NCBI GenBank assembly: GCA_032622095.1
Contig: CP136064.1
Location: 186,726,209 to 186,790,208, forward strand
From: Siphonodentalium dalli
Lineage: Eukaryota > Mollusca > Scaphopoda > Gadilida > Siphonodentaliidae
Direction of reading: 5' to 3'
DNA: 64,000 nt
Each line of letters begins with the position of its first letter. Within the stretch, counting starts at the first letter, position 1. Shown here piece after piece: positions 25,086-36,402 of the stretch. The position numbers were made by a program, and so were the translations under genes. The notes beneath the pieces are model-generated. The model was not told the DNA's origin, ran no database searches, and saw only the letters and a list, made by a program, of their open reading frames with translations.

Positions 25086-25414
25086 TCTAAAGGGACACTC
25101 ATTATGAATGAATGTTAACAATACGAGCGCACGAATGAAGAGCGTTGAACATATACGAAATTACTACACGAATGAATTGAACCTTGAAATTTATATTTCA
25201 CATCTTACCAACAACAGCTACAGATATAATCATAGTATTATACTGTCTTGCATGTACACACACTATGACATCATTAAAGGCGGACAATCCACTCACGGTG
25301 TGACAACAGATACGGACATAGGCATAGTGTTATACAGTCTTCTATGCACCCACGCTATGACACCATTAACGTACATTGGATGTTAGGTCTATGACTCTTG
25401 AGTATGCACCAATC

Positions 25415-26180
25415 AATGAGCAAATGAGCAAGAAAATGAGCAAATGAGCAAGAAAATGAGCAAATGAGCAATAAAAATGAGCAAATGAGCAAATAAATGA
25501 GCAAATGAGCAAGAAAATGAGCAAATGAGCAAAAAAATGAGCAAATGAGCAAGAAAATGAGCAAATGAGCATAAAAATGAGCAAATGAGCAAGAAAATGA
25601 GCAAATGAGCAATAAAAATGAGCAAATGAGCAAATAAATGAGCAAATGAGCAATAAAAATGAGCAAATGAGCAAAAAAATGAGCAAATGAGCAAGAAAAT
25701 GAGCAAATGAGCAATAAAAATGAGCAAATGAGCAAATAAATGAGCAAATGAGCAATAAAAATGAGCAAATGAGCAAAAAAATGAGCAAATGAGCAAGAAA
25801 ATGAGCAAATGAGCAATAAAAATGAGCAAATGAGCAAAAAAATGAGCAAATGAGCAAGAAAATGAGCAAATGAGCAATAAAAATGAGCAAATGAGCAAAT
25901 AAATGAGCAAATGAGCAAAAAAATGAGCAAATGAGCAATAAAATGAGCAAATGAGCAATAAAAATGAGCAAATGAGCAAAAAAATGAGCAAATGAGCAAG
26001 AAAATGAGCAAATGAGCAAGAAAATGAGCAAATGAGCAATAAAAATGAGCAAATGAGCAAGAAAATGAGCAAATGAGCAAGAAAATGAGCAAATGAGCAA
26101 ATAAATGAGCAAATGAGCAAAAAAAATGAGCAATAAAATGAGCAAATGAGCAATAAAAATGAGCAAATGAGCAAAAAAAA
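25415..26180 (-). repeat. 20-bp minisatellite, left arm
   Basis: About 38 units of gagcaaatgagcaagaaaat and variants with aaaa, ataa or aata in the spacer. All three frames of the other strand are open and give poly-(LLICSF) peptides; these are periodicity artefacts. 766 bp, about two units longer than the mirror copy. Confidence 0.95.
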
Positions 26181-26449
26181 CGGGCATACCTGTATGTAGG
26201 CCTATCAGTGGATGAATAGTCTGCCGGAGAAGTACTGTGTAGACAGGTCTTGTCGTTAAGAGAGTCAGACGAGAAGTGAAGGCTCGGCTATTAAAACATA
26301 GTAATGCGATAGCGAACATCAAACGAGTCTGCGCACGCATATCTGTCAAAGGATACAAGGGCATTCATTGGTCAATTTATCCCCGGTGTCAGCTCAGTAC
26401 CCAATCGGGACGAAGCCGAAGGTCAACTCATTTTTTTTGCTCATTATAG

Positions 26450-26665
26450 TACGTCACTTGGACATTTTATCAGTTTATCACGTGATCACTAAAGGTGACA
26501 ATCGGGTATCCACCGATGCCTGCAATTTATTATTTATAATAATTGGACTCATTGATCTCACGTAAATAATACTCTTAGTTGTTCCAATAAAATAGTTATC
26601 AAATTCGATCACCAATAGATTTGACTGTGGAATATAATGACCTTTAACTTATTTATCGATCTATG
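26450..26665 (+). repeat. ~215-bp direct repeat within the left arm, copy 2
   Basis: See 24868-25085. The segment 26190-26440 before it is a single-copy block that includes a gtcagctcagtacccaatcg phrase. Confidence 0.85.
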
Positions 26666-26819
26666 TTAGAACATGGTCTTAACAAAAAACTTGACCATAA
26701 CAAAAATTACCTTACATTTATGCATGAATCTAATTAGACCATACGTAAATATTGTCAGCTTATCGTCTGATGAGCAAATCCGATGTTTATCAAAAATAGT
26801 ACAACTTCCAGTTGGTAAT

Positions 26820-29275
26820 TACTCTTACGAATGAAGAGCGTTGAACATATACGAAATTACTACACGAATGAACTGAAATTTATATTTTCACATCTTACCA
26901 ACAACAGATACAGACATAGTCATAGTGTTATACTATCTTACATGTACACACGCTATGACATCATTCGAAGGGGCAATACACTCAAGGAGTTAAAGTGACA
27001 CGAAACAAGGGACGTAATGTAATATTGGTGTTTGAATCTTAAAGGAACACAAGACACTCTAAAGGGGCACTCATTATGAATGAATGTTAACAATACAAGC
27101 GCACGAATGAAGAGCGTTGAACATATACAAAATTACTACACGAATGAATTGAACCTTGAAATTTATATTTCACATCTTACCAACAACAGCTACAGGCATT
27201 ATCATAGGGTTATACTGTCTTGCATGTACACACGCTATGACATCATTAAAGGCGGACAATCCACTCACGGTGTGACAACAGATACAGACATAGTCATAGT
27301 GTTATACTATCTTACATGTACACACGCTATGACATCATTCGAAGGGGCAATACACTCAAGGAGTTAAAGTGACACGAAACAAGGGACGTGATGTAATATT
27401 GGTGTTTGAATCTTAAAGGAACACAAGACACTCTAAAGGGGCACTCATTATGAATGAATGTTAACAATACAAGCGCACGAATGAAGAGCGTTGAACATAT
27501 ACAAAATTACTACACGAATAAATTGAACCTTGACATTTATATTTCACATCTTACCAACAACAACAAGGCGGCGGCGGCATTATGGTATTTTACTACGGGG
27601 TCCGCCGGCGGCGGACCCCGGCGGTGGCGGTGGCACCGCCCTGTTATACTGTCTTGCATGTACACACGCTATGACATCATTAAAGGCGGACAATCCACTC
27701 ACGGTGTGACAACAGATACAGACATAGGCATAGTGTTATACTATCTTACATGTACACACTCTATGACATCATTCGAAGGGGCAATACACTCAAGGAGTTA
27801 AAGTGACACGAAACAAGGGACGTGATGTAATATTGGTGTTTGAATCTTAAAGGAACACAAGACACTCTAAAGGGACACTCATTATGAATGAATGTTAACA
27901 ATACAAGCGCACGAATGAAGAGCGTTGAACATATACGAAATTACTACACGAATGAATTGAACCTTGAAATTTATATTTCACATCTTACCAACAACAGCTA
28001 CAGGCATTATCATAGGGTTATACTGTCTTGCATGTACACACGCTATGACATCATTAAAGGCGGACAATCCACTCACGGTGTGACAACAGATACAGACATA
28101 GGCATAGTGTTATACTATCTTACATGTACACACGCTATGACATCATTCGAAGGGGCAATACACTCAAGGAGTTAATGTGACACGAAACAAGGGACGTGAT
28201 GTAATATTGGTGTTTGAATCTTAAAGGAACAAAAGACACTCTAAAGGGACATGCATTATGAATGAATGTTAACAATACAAGCACACGGATGAAGAGCGTT
28301 GAACATATACAAAATTACAAGACACTCTAAAGGGACATTCATTATGAATGAATGTTAACAATACAAGCACACGAATGAAGAGCGTTGAACATATACGAAA
28401 TTACTACACGAATGAACTGAAATTTATATTTCACATCTTACCAACAACAGATACAGACATAGTCATAGGGTTATACTATCTTACATGTACACACGCTATG
28501 ACATCATTCGAAGGGGCAATACACTCACGGAGTTAATGTGACACGAAACAAGGGACGTGGTGTAATATTGGTGTTTGAATCTTAAAGGAACACAAGACAC
28601 TCTAAAGGGACATTCATTATGAATGAATGTTAACAATACAAGCACACGAATGAAGAGCGTTGAACATATACAAAATTACAAGACACTCTAAAGGGACATT
28701 CATTATGAATGAATGTTAACAATACAAGCACACGAATGAAGAGCGTTGAACATATACAAAATTACAAGACACTCTAAAGGGACATTCATTATGAATGAAT
28801 GTTAACAATACAAGCACACGAATGAAGAGCGTTGAACATATACAAAATTACTACACGAATGAATTGAACCTTAAAATTTATATTTCACATCTTACCAACA
28901 ACCGCTACAGACATAATCATAGTGTTATACTGTCTTGCATGTACACACGCTATGAAATCATTAAAGGCGGACAATCCACTCAAGGAGTTAAAGTTACACG
29001 AAACAAGGGACGTGATGTAATATTGGTGGTTGAATCTTAAAGGAACACAAGACACTCTAAAGGGGCACTCATTATGAATGAATGTTAACAATACAAGCGC
29101 ACGAATGAAGAGCGTTGAACATATACAAAATTACTACACGAATGAATTGAACCTTGAAATTTATATTTCACATCTTACCAACAGCTACAGACATAATCAT
29201 AGGGTTATACTGTCTTGCATGTACCATGCTATGACATCATTAAAGGGGGGATAATACACGCACGGTGTGGAATGT
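26820..29275 (+). repeat. ~375-bp satellite array, left arm
   Basis: Monomers start at actctaaagg(g)-cactcattatgaatgaatg near 27055, 27431 and 27862, with truncated ones near 28235, 28322, 28596, 28682, 28770 and 29050; a lone monomer sits at 25088-25385. Each full monomer contains two half-units of ~85 bp (gttatactgtcttgcatgta / gttatactatcttacatgta), so it is itself a duplication. Repeated 62-115-codon open frames starting MNVNNTS come from the monomer. They differ by indels and lack a stop-conserving pattern, so coding is unlikely. Confidence 0.9.
27564..27641. repeat. GC-rich hairpin insert, left arm
   Basis: A GGC run, then attatggtattttactacgg, then the perfect palindrome ggtccgccggcggcggacc (by near-symmetry) and a GGT/GGC tail. 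It interrupts one satellite monomer exactly where the others read aacagctac, so it is an insertion. Same design as the palindrome centre. Confidence 0.85.
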
Positions 29276-29279
29276 TAAA

Positions 29280-29634
29280 GTGAGACGAGATAGCGGGGGT
29301 AGCATCACCAAATTACCCTCTGGGGGCCTCATTCTGCCATCTAAAAATTGAATCTTTGGGTCTAAAATTGGTTGTACTAAGATATTCCCAAAAACCCAAA
29401 ACTTCAAAAATTTCAAAAAACTTCAAAAATTTCAAAAACTTCAAATATTTCAAAAATTTCAAAAACTTCAAAAATTTCAAAAAATTTCAAAAACTTCAAA
29501 AATAAGACCCCGGCGGTGGCGGCGGTGGCGGCGGCGGCGGCGGCGGCGGCGGCATTGCTGTATTTTACTGTGGCGGCGGTGCCGCCGGCGCCGGGGTCCG
29601 CCGCCGGCGGACCCCGCAGTAAAATACCGTAATA

Positions 29635-29666
<32 letters not shown>

Positions 29667-29910
29667 GCCGCCACCGCCGGGGTCTTATTTTTGAAGTTTT
29701 TGAAATTTTTGAAGTTTTTGAAGTTTTTGAAATTTTTGAAATATTTGAAGTTTTTGAAATTTTTGAAGTTTTTTGAAAGTTTTGGGTTTTTGGGAATATC
29801 TTAGTACAACCAATTTTAGACCCAAAGATTCAATTTTTAGATGGCAGAATGAGGCCCCCAGAGGGTAATTTGGTGATGCTACCCCCGCTATCTCGTCTCA
29901 CTTTAACATT
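29280..29910. mobile_element. Palindrome centre: self-complementary element with CCG/GGC hairpin
   Basis: From outside in on each side: gatagcgggggtagcatcac, the M1-like block accctctgggggcctcattc, tctaaaaattgaatcttt, ttggttgtactaagatattc, a caaaaatttcaaaaacttc run, then gaccccggcggtggcggcgg. The innermost 29592-29618 folds as ccggggtccgccgcc/ggcggaccccg. M1-like blocks are elsewhere hairpin elements in their own right, so this may be a compound foldback unit that nucleated the duplication. Confidence 0.8.
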
Positions 29911-29914
29911 CCAC

Positions 29915-32370
29915 ACCGTGCGTGTATTATCCCCCCTTTAATGATGTCATAGCATGGTACATGCAAGACAGTATAACCCTATGATTATGTCTGTAGCTGT
30001 TGGTAAGATGTGAAATATAAATTTCAAGGTTCAATTCATTCGTGTAGTAATTTTGTATATGTTCAACGCTCTTCATTCGTGCGCTTGTATTGTTAACATT
30101 CATTCATAATGAGTGCCCCTTTAGAGTGTCTTGTGTTCCTTTAAGATTCAACCACCAATATTACATCACGTCCCTTGTTTCGTGTAACTTTAACTCCTTG
30201 AGTGGATTGTCCGCCTTTAATGATTTCATAGCGTGTGTACATGCAAGACAGTATAACACTATGATTATGTCTGTAGCGGTTGTTGGTAAGATGTGAAATA
30301 TAAATTTTAAGGTTCAATTCATTCGTGTAGTAATTTTGTATATGTTCAACGCTCTTCATTCGTGTGCTTGTAGTGTTAACATTCATTCATAATGAATGTC
30401 CCTTTAGAGTGTCTTGTAATTTTGTATATGTTCAACGCTCTTCATTCGTGTGCTTGTATTGTTAACATTCATTCATAATGAATGTCCCTTTAGAGTGTCT
30501 TGTAATTTTGTATATGTTCAACGCTCTTCATTCGTGTGCTTGTATTGTTAACATTCATTCATAATGAATGTCCCTTTAGAGTGTCTTGTGTTCCTTTAAG
30601 ATTCAAACACCAATATTACACCACGTCCCTTGTTTCGTGTCACATTAACTCCTTGAGTGTATTGCCCCTTCGAATGATGTCATAGCGTGTGTACATGTAA
30701 GATAGTATAACCCTATGACTATGTCTGTATCTGTTGTTGGTAAGATGTGAAATATAAATTTCAGTTCATTCGTGTAGTAATTTCGTATATGTTCAACGCT
30801 CTTCATTCGTGTGCTTGTATTGTTAACATTCATTCATAATGAATGTCCCTTTAGAGTGTCTTGTAATTTTGTATATGTTCAACGCTCTTCATCCGTGTGC
30901 TTGTATTGTTAACATTCATTCATAATGCATGTCCCTTTAGAGTGTCTTTTGTTCCTTTAAGATTCAAACACCAATATTACATCACGTCCCTTGTTTCGTG
31001 TCACATTAACTCCTTGAGTGTATTGCCCCTTCGAATGATGTCATAGCGTGTGTACATGTAAGATAGTATAACAATATGCCTATGTCTGTATCTGTTGTCA
31101 CACCGTGAGTGGATTGTCCGCCTTTAATGATGTCATAGCGTGTGTACATGCAAGACAGTATAACCCTATGATAATGCCTGTAGCTGTTGTTGGTAAGATG
31201 TGAAATATAAATTTCAAGGTTCAATTCATTCGTGTAGTAATTTCGTATATGTTCAACGCTCTTCATTCGTGCGCTTGTATTGTTAACATTCATTCATAAT
31301 GAGTGTCCCTTTAGAGTGTCTTGTGTTCCTTTAAGATTCAAACACCAATATTACATCACGTCCCTTGTTTCGTGTCACTTTAACTCCTTGAGTGTATTGC
31401 CCCTTCGAATGATGTCATAGAGTGTGTACATGTAAGATAGTATAACACTATGCCTATGTCTGTATCTGTTGTCACACCGTGAGTGGATTGTCCGCCTTTA
31501 ATGATGTCATAGCGTGTGTACATGCAAGACAGTATAACAGGGCGGTGCCACCGCCGCCGCCGGGGTCCGCCGCCGGCGGACCCCGTAGTAAAATACCGTA
31601 ATGCCGCCGCCGCCTTGTTGTTGTTGGTAAGATGTGAAATATAAATGTCAAGGTTCAATTCATTCGTGTAGTAATTTTGTATATGTTCAACGCTCTTCAT
31701 TCGTGCGCTTGTATTGTTAACATTCATTCATAATGAGTGCCCCTTTAGAGTGTCTTGTGTTCCTTTAAGATTCAAACACCAATATTACATCACGTCCCTT
31801 GTTTCGTGTCACTTTAACTCCTTGAGTGTATTGCCCCTTCGAATGATGTCATAGCGTGTGTACATGTAAGATAGTATAACACTATGACTATGTCTGTATC
31901 TGTTGTCACACCGTGAGTGGATTGTCCGCCTTTAATGATGTCATAGCGTGTGTACAGGCAAGACAGTATAACCCTATGATAATGCCTGTAGCTGTTGTTG
32001 GTAAGATGTGAAATATAAATTTCAAGGTTCAATTCATTCGTGTAGTAATTTTGTATATGTTCAACGCTCTTCATTCGTGCGCTTGTATTGTTAACATTCA
32101 TTCATAATGAGTGCCCCTTTAGAGTGTCTTGTGTTCCTTTAAGATTCAAACACCAATATTACATCACGTCCCTTGTTTCGTGTCACTTTAACTCCTTGAG
32201 TGTATTGCCCCTTCGAATGATGTCATAGCGTGTGTACATGTAAGATAGTATAACACTATGACTATGTCTGTATCTGTTGTTGGTAAGATGTGAAAATATA
32301 AATTTCAGTTCATTCGTGTAGTAATTTCGTATATGTTCAACGCTCTTCATTCGTAAGAGTAATTACCAAC
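29915..32370 (-). repeat. ~375-bp satellite array, right arm
   Basis: Mirror of 26820-29275, including the same truncated monomers in the same order. One mirrored monomer has tagtgttaac (30371) where its partner has aatacaagc-type sequence, showing independent substitutions. Confidence 0.9.
31540..31616. repeat. GC-rich hairpin insert, right arm
   Basis: Mirror of 27564-27641. It has ccgccgccgccgg where the left copy has gcggtggcggtgg, and ataccgtaatg versus attatggtatt, so the copies have diverged slightly. Confidence 0.85.
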
Positions 32371-33000
32371 TGGAAGTTGTACTATTTTTGATAAACATCG
32401 GATTTGCTCATCAGACGATAAGCTGACAATATTTACGTATGGTCTAATTAGATTCATGCATAAATGTAAGGTAATTTTTGTTATGGTCAAGTTTTTTGTT
32501 AAGACCATGTTCTAACATAGATCGATAAATAAGTTAAAGGTCATTATATTCCACAGTCAAATCTATTGGTGATCGAATTTGATAACTATTTTATTGGAAC
32601 AACTAAGAGTATTATTTACGTGAGATCAATGAGTCCAATTATTATAAATAATAAATTGCAGGCATCGGTGGATACCCGATTGTCACCTTTAGTGATCACG
32701 TGATAAACTGATAAAATGTCCAAGTGACGTACTATAATGAGCAAAAAAAATGAGTTGACCTTCGGCTTCGTCCCGATTGGGTACTGAGCTGACACCGGGG
32801 ATAAATTGACCAATGAATGCCCTTGTATCCTTTGACAGATATGCGTGCGCAGACTCGTTTGATGTTCGCTATCGCATTACTATGTTTTAATAGCCGAGCC
32901 TTCACTTCTCGTCTGACTCTCTTAACGACAAGACCTGTCTACACAGTACTTCTCCGGCAGACTATTCATCCACTGATAGGCCTACATACAGGTATGCCCG

Positions 33001-33724
33001 TTTTTTTTGCTCATTTGCTCATTTTTATTGCTCATTTGCTCATTTTATTGCTCATTTTTTTGCTCATTTGCTCATTTATTTGCTCATTTGCTCATTTTCT
33101 TGCTCATTTGCTCATTTTCTTGCTCATTTGCTCATTTTTATTGCTCATTTGCTCATTTTCTTGCTCATTTGCTCATTTTCTTGCTCATTTGCTCATTTTT
33201 TTGCTCATTTGCTCATTTTTATTGCTCATTTGCTCATTTTATTGCTCATTTGCTCATTTTTTGCTCATTTGCTCATTTATTTGCTCATTTGCTCAATTTT
33301 ATTGCTCATTTGCTCATTTTCTTGCTCATTTGCTCATTTTTTTGCTCATTTGCTCATTTTTATTGCTCATTTGCTCATTTTCTTGCTCATTTGCTCATTT
33401 TTTTGCTCATTTGCTCATTTTTATTGCTCATTTGCTCATTTATTTGCTCATTTGCTCATTTTTATTGCTCATTTGCTCATTTTCTTGCTCATTTGCTCAT
33501 TTTTTTGCTCATTTGCTCATTTTTATTGCTCATTTGCTCATTTATTTGCTCATTTGCTCATTTTTATTGCTCATTTGCTCATTTTCTTGCTCATTTGCTC
33601 ATTTTTATGCTCATTTGCTCATTTTCTTGCTCATTTGCTCATTTTTTTGCTCATTTGCTCATTTTCTTGCTCATTTGCTCATTTATTTGCTCATTTGCTC
33701 ATTTTCTTGCTCATTTGCTCATTG
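33001..33724 (+). repeat. 20-bp minisatellite, right arm
   Basis: Mirror of 25415-26180 as ttgctcatttgctcattttc units; 724 bp. The 234-302-codon open frames over it are not genes. Confidence 0.95.
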
Positions 33725-34356
33725 ATTGGTGCATACTCAAGAGTCATAGACCTAACATCCAATGTACGTTAATGGTGTCATAGCGTGGGTGCATAGAAGA
33801 CTGTATAACACTATGCCTATGTCCGTATCTGTTGTCACACCGTGAGTGGATTGTCCGCCTTTAATGATGTCATAGTGTGTGTACATGCAAGACAGTATAA
33901 TACTATGATTATATCTGTAGCTGTTGTTGGTAAGATGTGAAATATAAATTTCAAGGTTCAATTCATTCGTGTAGTAATTTCGTATATGTTCAACGCTCTT
34001 CATTCGTGCGCTCGTATTGTTAACATTCATTCATAATGAGTGTCCCTTTAGATCGATAAAATAAGTTAAAGGTCATTACATTCCACAGTCAAATCTATTG
34101 GTGATCGAATTTGATAACTATTTTATTGGAACAACTAAGAGTATTATTTACGTGAGATCAATGAGTCCAATTATTATAAATAATATATTGCAGGCATCGG
34201 TGGATACCCGATTGCCACATTTAGTGATCACGTGATAAACTGATAATATGTCCAAGTGACGTACTATATGTATGCATTCTGATCCGCTGTCGTTATTCAT
34301 TCCATAACGTAATGCCTCAGGCCAGTCGAAAATTGGTTGCTCGTCATCTTCATTAT

Positions 34357-34625
34357 ATTGAAATTTTGGAAGTTTTTGAAATTTTGGAAATTTTGGAAGT
34401 TTTGGAAATTTTGGAAATTTTGGAAATTTTGGGAGTTTTGGAAATTTTGTAAGTTTTGGAAATTTTGGAAATTTTGGAAGTTTTGGAAATTTTGGAAGTT
34501 TTGGAAATTCTGGAAATTTTGGAAGTTTTTGAAATTTTTGAAATATTTGAAAGTTTTTGAAATTTTGGAAGTTTTTGAAATTTTGGAAGTTTTGGGTTTT
34601 GAAAAAATATTTTGGGTTTTTGATA
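34357..34625 (+). repeat. TTTTGGAAA-type 9-19-bp repeat, right arm
   Basis: Variants of gaaattttggaagttttgg for ~260 bp. The left-arm counterpart (24722-24782) is only about 60 bp, so the tract expanded or contracted after duplication. Followed at 34640-34770 by two copies of caattttagaccccaaagat, related to the palindrome centre. Confidence 0.9.
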
Positions 34626-36079
34626 TTTTGGGAATATTTTAGTACAACCAATTTTACCCTCAAACAATTTTACCCTCAAACAATTTTTAGACCCCAAAGA
34701 TTCTATTTTTAGATGTGAAGGTAACGAGACACCCACAACCAATTTTAGACCCCAAAGATTCTATTTTTAGATGTGGCGCGAACGAGACGGCTATTCTTCT
34801 GGGGACCACTATGGAAATAAGAGGGATTTGTTTTGTCCTTCTTTAAGTGTTATCCCTGGTAATGATATATTTAATTATAGAGGCTGACCAGTATTAATAA
34901 TACAATTTATTAATATTAATACCACCGACTAACCATATTAAAACCTTGTTGGTTAAATCTTGTTTTTTTTATTATAAATACACATTTAGATAGTGAGCTC
35001 ACAGAGATATGTTAATGTCGACCGCTTTTCCATCTGAAATTATTTACATTGCTTTTTCAATATGTATACATTTGTCAACTATGTATAAATTGTATAGATA
35101 TATATCATTGCCATTAAATAATCTAAAAAAAAACCTTGGAAACCCACCATCTTTGGTCGATTTCCACTAAAACAAAATACAATTTGTCTTATTTTGGATA
35201 AGTTATAGAACATTGTAAACTATAGTTAATCTATAGTTTTAAAATATAAAAGACCACCATTGACAAAAGAGTGTGGGGTTTTCATGGTTACTCATAATAG
35301 TTAAAGTGCAAGTTAAGATAACAAGCAAGGGGAACACTCAAACATTGGACATTCAAGGACTATTTGTAGGATGATCTAATGCAGCTCGTATCTTGATTGT
35401 CACTTTGACCATTTTAATAAACATTTGTTAGCACAAGTAGCAATATTGGCTGTGGAAATATAAAAATGTACATTTGTGGCATGTGAAAATCAAGTTAGAA
35501 ACGTGCGATATGATGCTAACCGGTCGTAAAATGGTGTAATCGAAATGTTACCGTGCGTTCAATACAAATAATAAAAAAAATACCGGACGTTCAATGTTTT
35601 TTTGTCAGATCTTACCGTGCGTTCAATTCTGTTGGAGCACCACGCTTTGAAATCGGGCTCGTATGTCGAGAAAAGACAGGAAACAGGGGACAATCGTTAA
35701 GCGTGGCTTTCAATGGGATATTAAGGCATCCAAAACATGTTTTTGTTATAAAATAAGACATCGTAAAGATTGAAAAATGTGCTTTTGATCGCAAACGTGA
35801 CGTGTTTTTAGCACGAAAATAGGAGATTTAACCTTTATTTACGAGAGAACTAGACAAGACACTGAAACGAAATTAGTACGAAAATGTAGCGGAACATACT
35901 CCTCATCGAGCCAGATTGGCATCCGGGCTGGGAATTTTACACAATGGGAGGGAAAGACGAAAATATTCGTACCGTAGTTAGTCTGAGGCGAGCGACTTTT
36001 ATTTATGACCGATTACCGCAAACCAGAGTTCACTTCCGTCCACACACAGTGAACCCTTTTCTGGTCATCGATCTTGTGG

Positions 36080-36300
36080 GATCATTTAGAAATAACTTCC
36101 CAAATGTTCATGTTTACATAATAAAATGTCAACTGTCCATGGTTGAATCAGGTGGGATTCTATTTAATATTCCGGGGGGTCCCAGGAATCAGGTATATAG
36201 CTACGTCCCTGGTGGCAAACTTATACATAGTCATCTCCATGATATGGGAAATATTATGGTTTGTTTTAAAGACACATTAGTACATGCATGTCAGGGATAG
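36080..36300 (+). repeat. R1-tail and R2-like repeats
   Basis: catttagaaat...ataataaaatgtca...ggtgggattc...aatattc at 36085-36175 parallels 63218-63330. It is followed by an R2-like caaacttatacatagtcatc unit. Confidence 0.65.
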
Positions 36301-36324
36301 GATCAGGTGAGGGATGCAATTCTA

Positions 36325-36402
36325 TAATTACAATCATGGGTATATAATATATGATCTTGAGCGCGTTACCATTTCTGACTATGGTTTTCTTGTTTTACTA
36401 TG
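36325..36402 (+). repeat. Dispersed repeat R5
   Basis: ttctataattacaatcatgg, then gtatataatatatgatcttg, agcgcgttaccatttctgac and tatggttttcttg. Other copies: 51670-51710 and 55800-55850 (+), and 58770-58850 (inverted, complete). Confidence 0.8.

Larger units (their letters stand above)
22780..36050. repeat. Giant inverted duplication (palindrome), centre ~29595
   Basis: Base i on the left pairs with about 59190-i on the right near the centre: 29501-29510 is the complement of 29680-29689, and the GC insert at 27564-27641 mirrors 31540-31616. The mirrored content includes satellite monomers, minisatellite, a 240-bp single-copy block (26190-26440 / 32750-33000), and the outer block 22780-23640 / 35190-36050. 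Arms are interrupted asymmetrically: left 23641-24715 has no mirror; right 34620-35190 likewise. The right arm is about 360 bp shorter overall. Inner arms differ by only scattered substitutions (for example cgaataaattg at 27517 versus cgaatgaattg in the mirror) and repeat-number changes. Confidence 0.92.

Noticed and set aside
25355-26364. Open frames of 245-332 codons (poly-LLICSF) on the minus strand, and their mirror at 32817-33783
   Set aside because: All frames on that strand are open because the 20-bp minisatellite contains no stop in any frame; the peptide is pure repeat with no domain.
27080-28175. Repeated MNVNNTSARMKSVEH open frames (and mirrors at 31006-32101) as a gene family
   Set aside because: They are the satellite monomer in one frame; copies carry indels and inserts (including the GC hairpin) and many are truncated.
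29477-29674. Alanine/arginine-rich open frame at the palindrome centre
   Set aside because: Product of the GGC/CCG run, not a gene.
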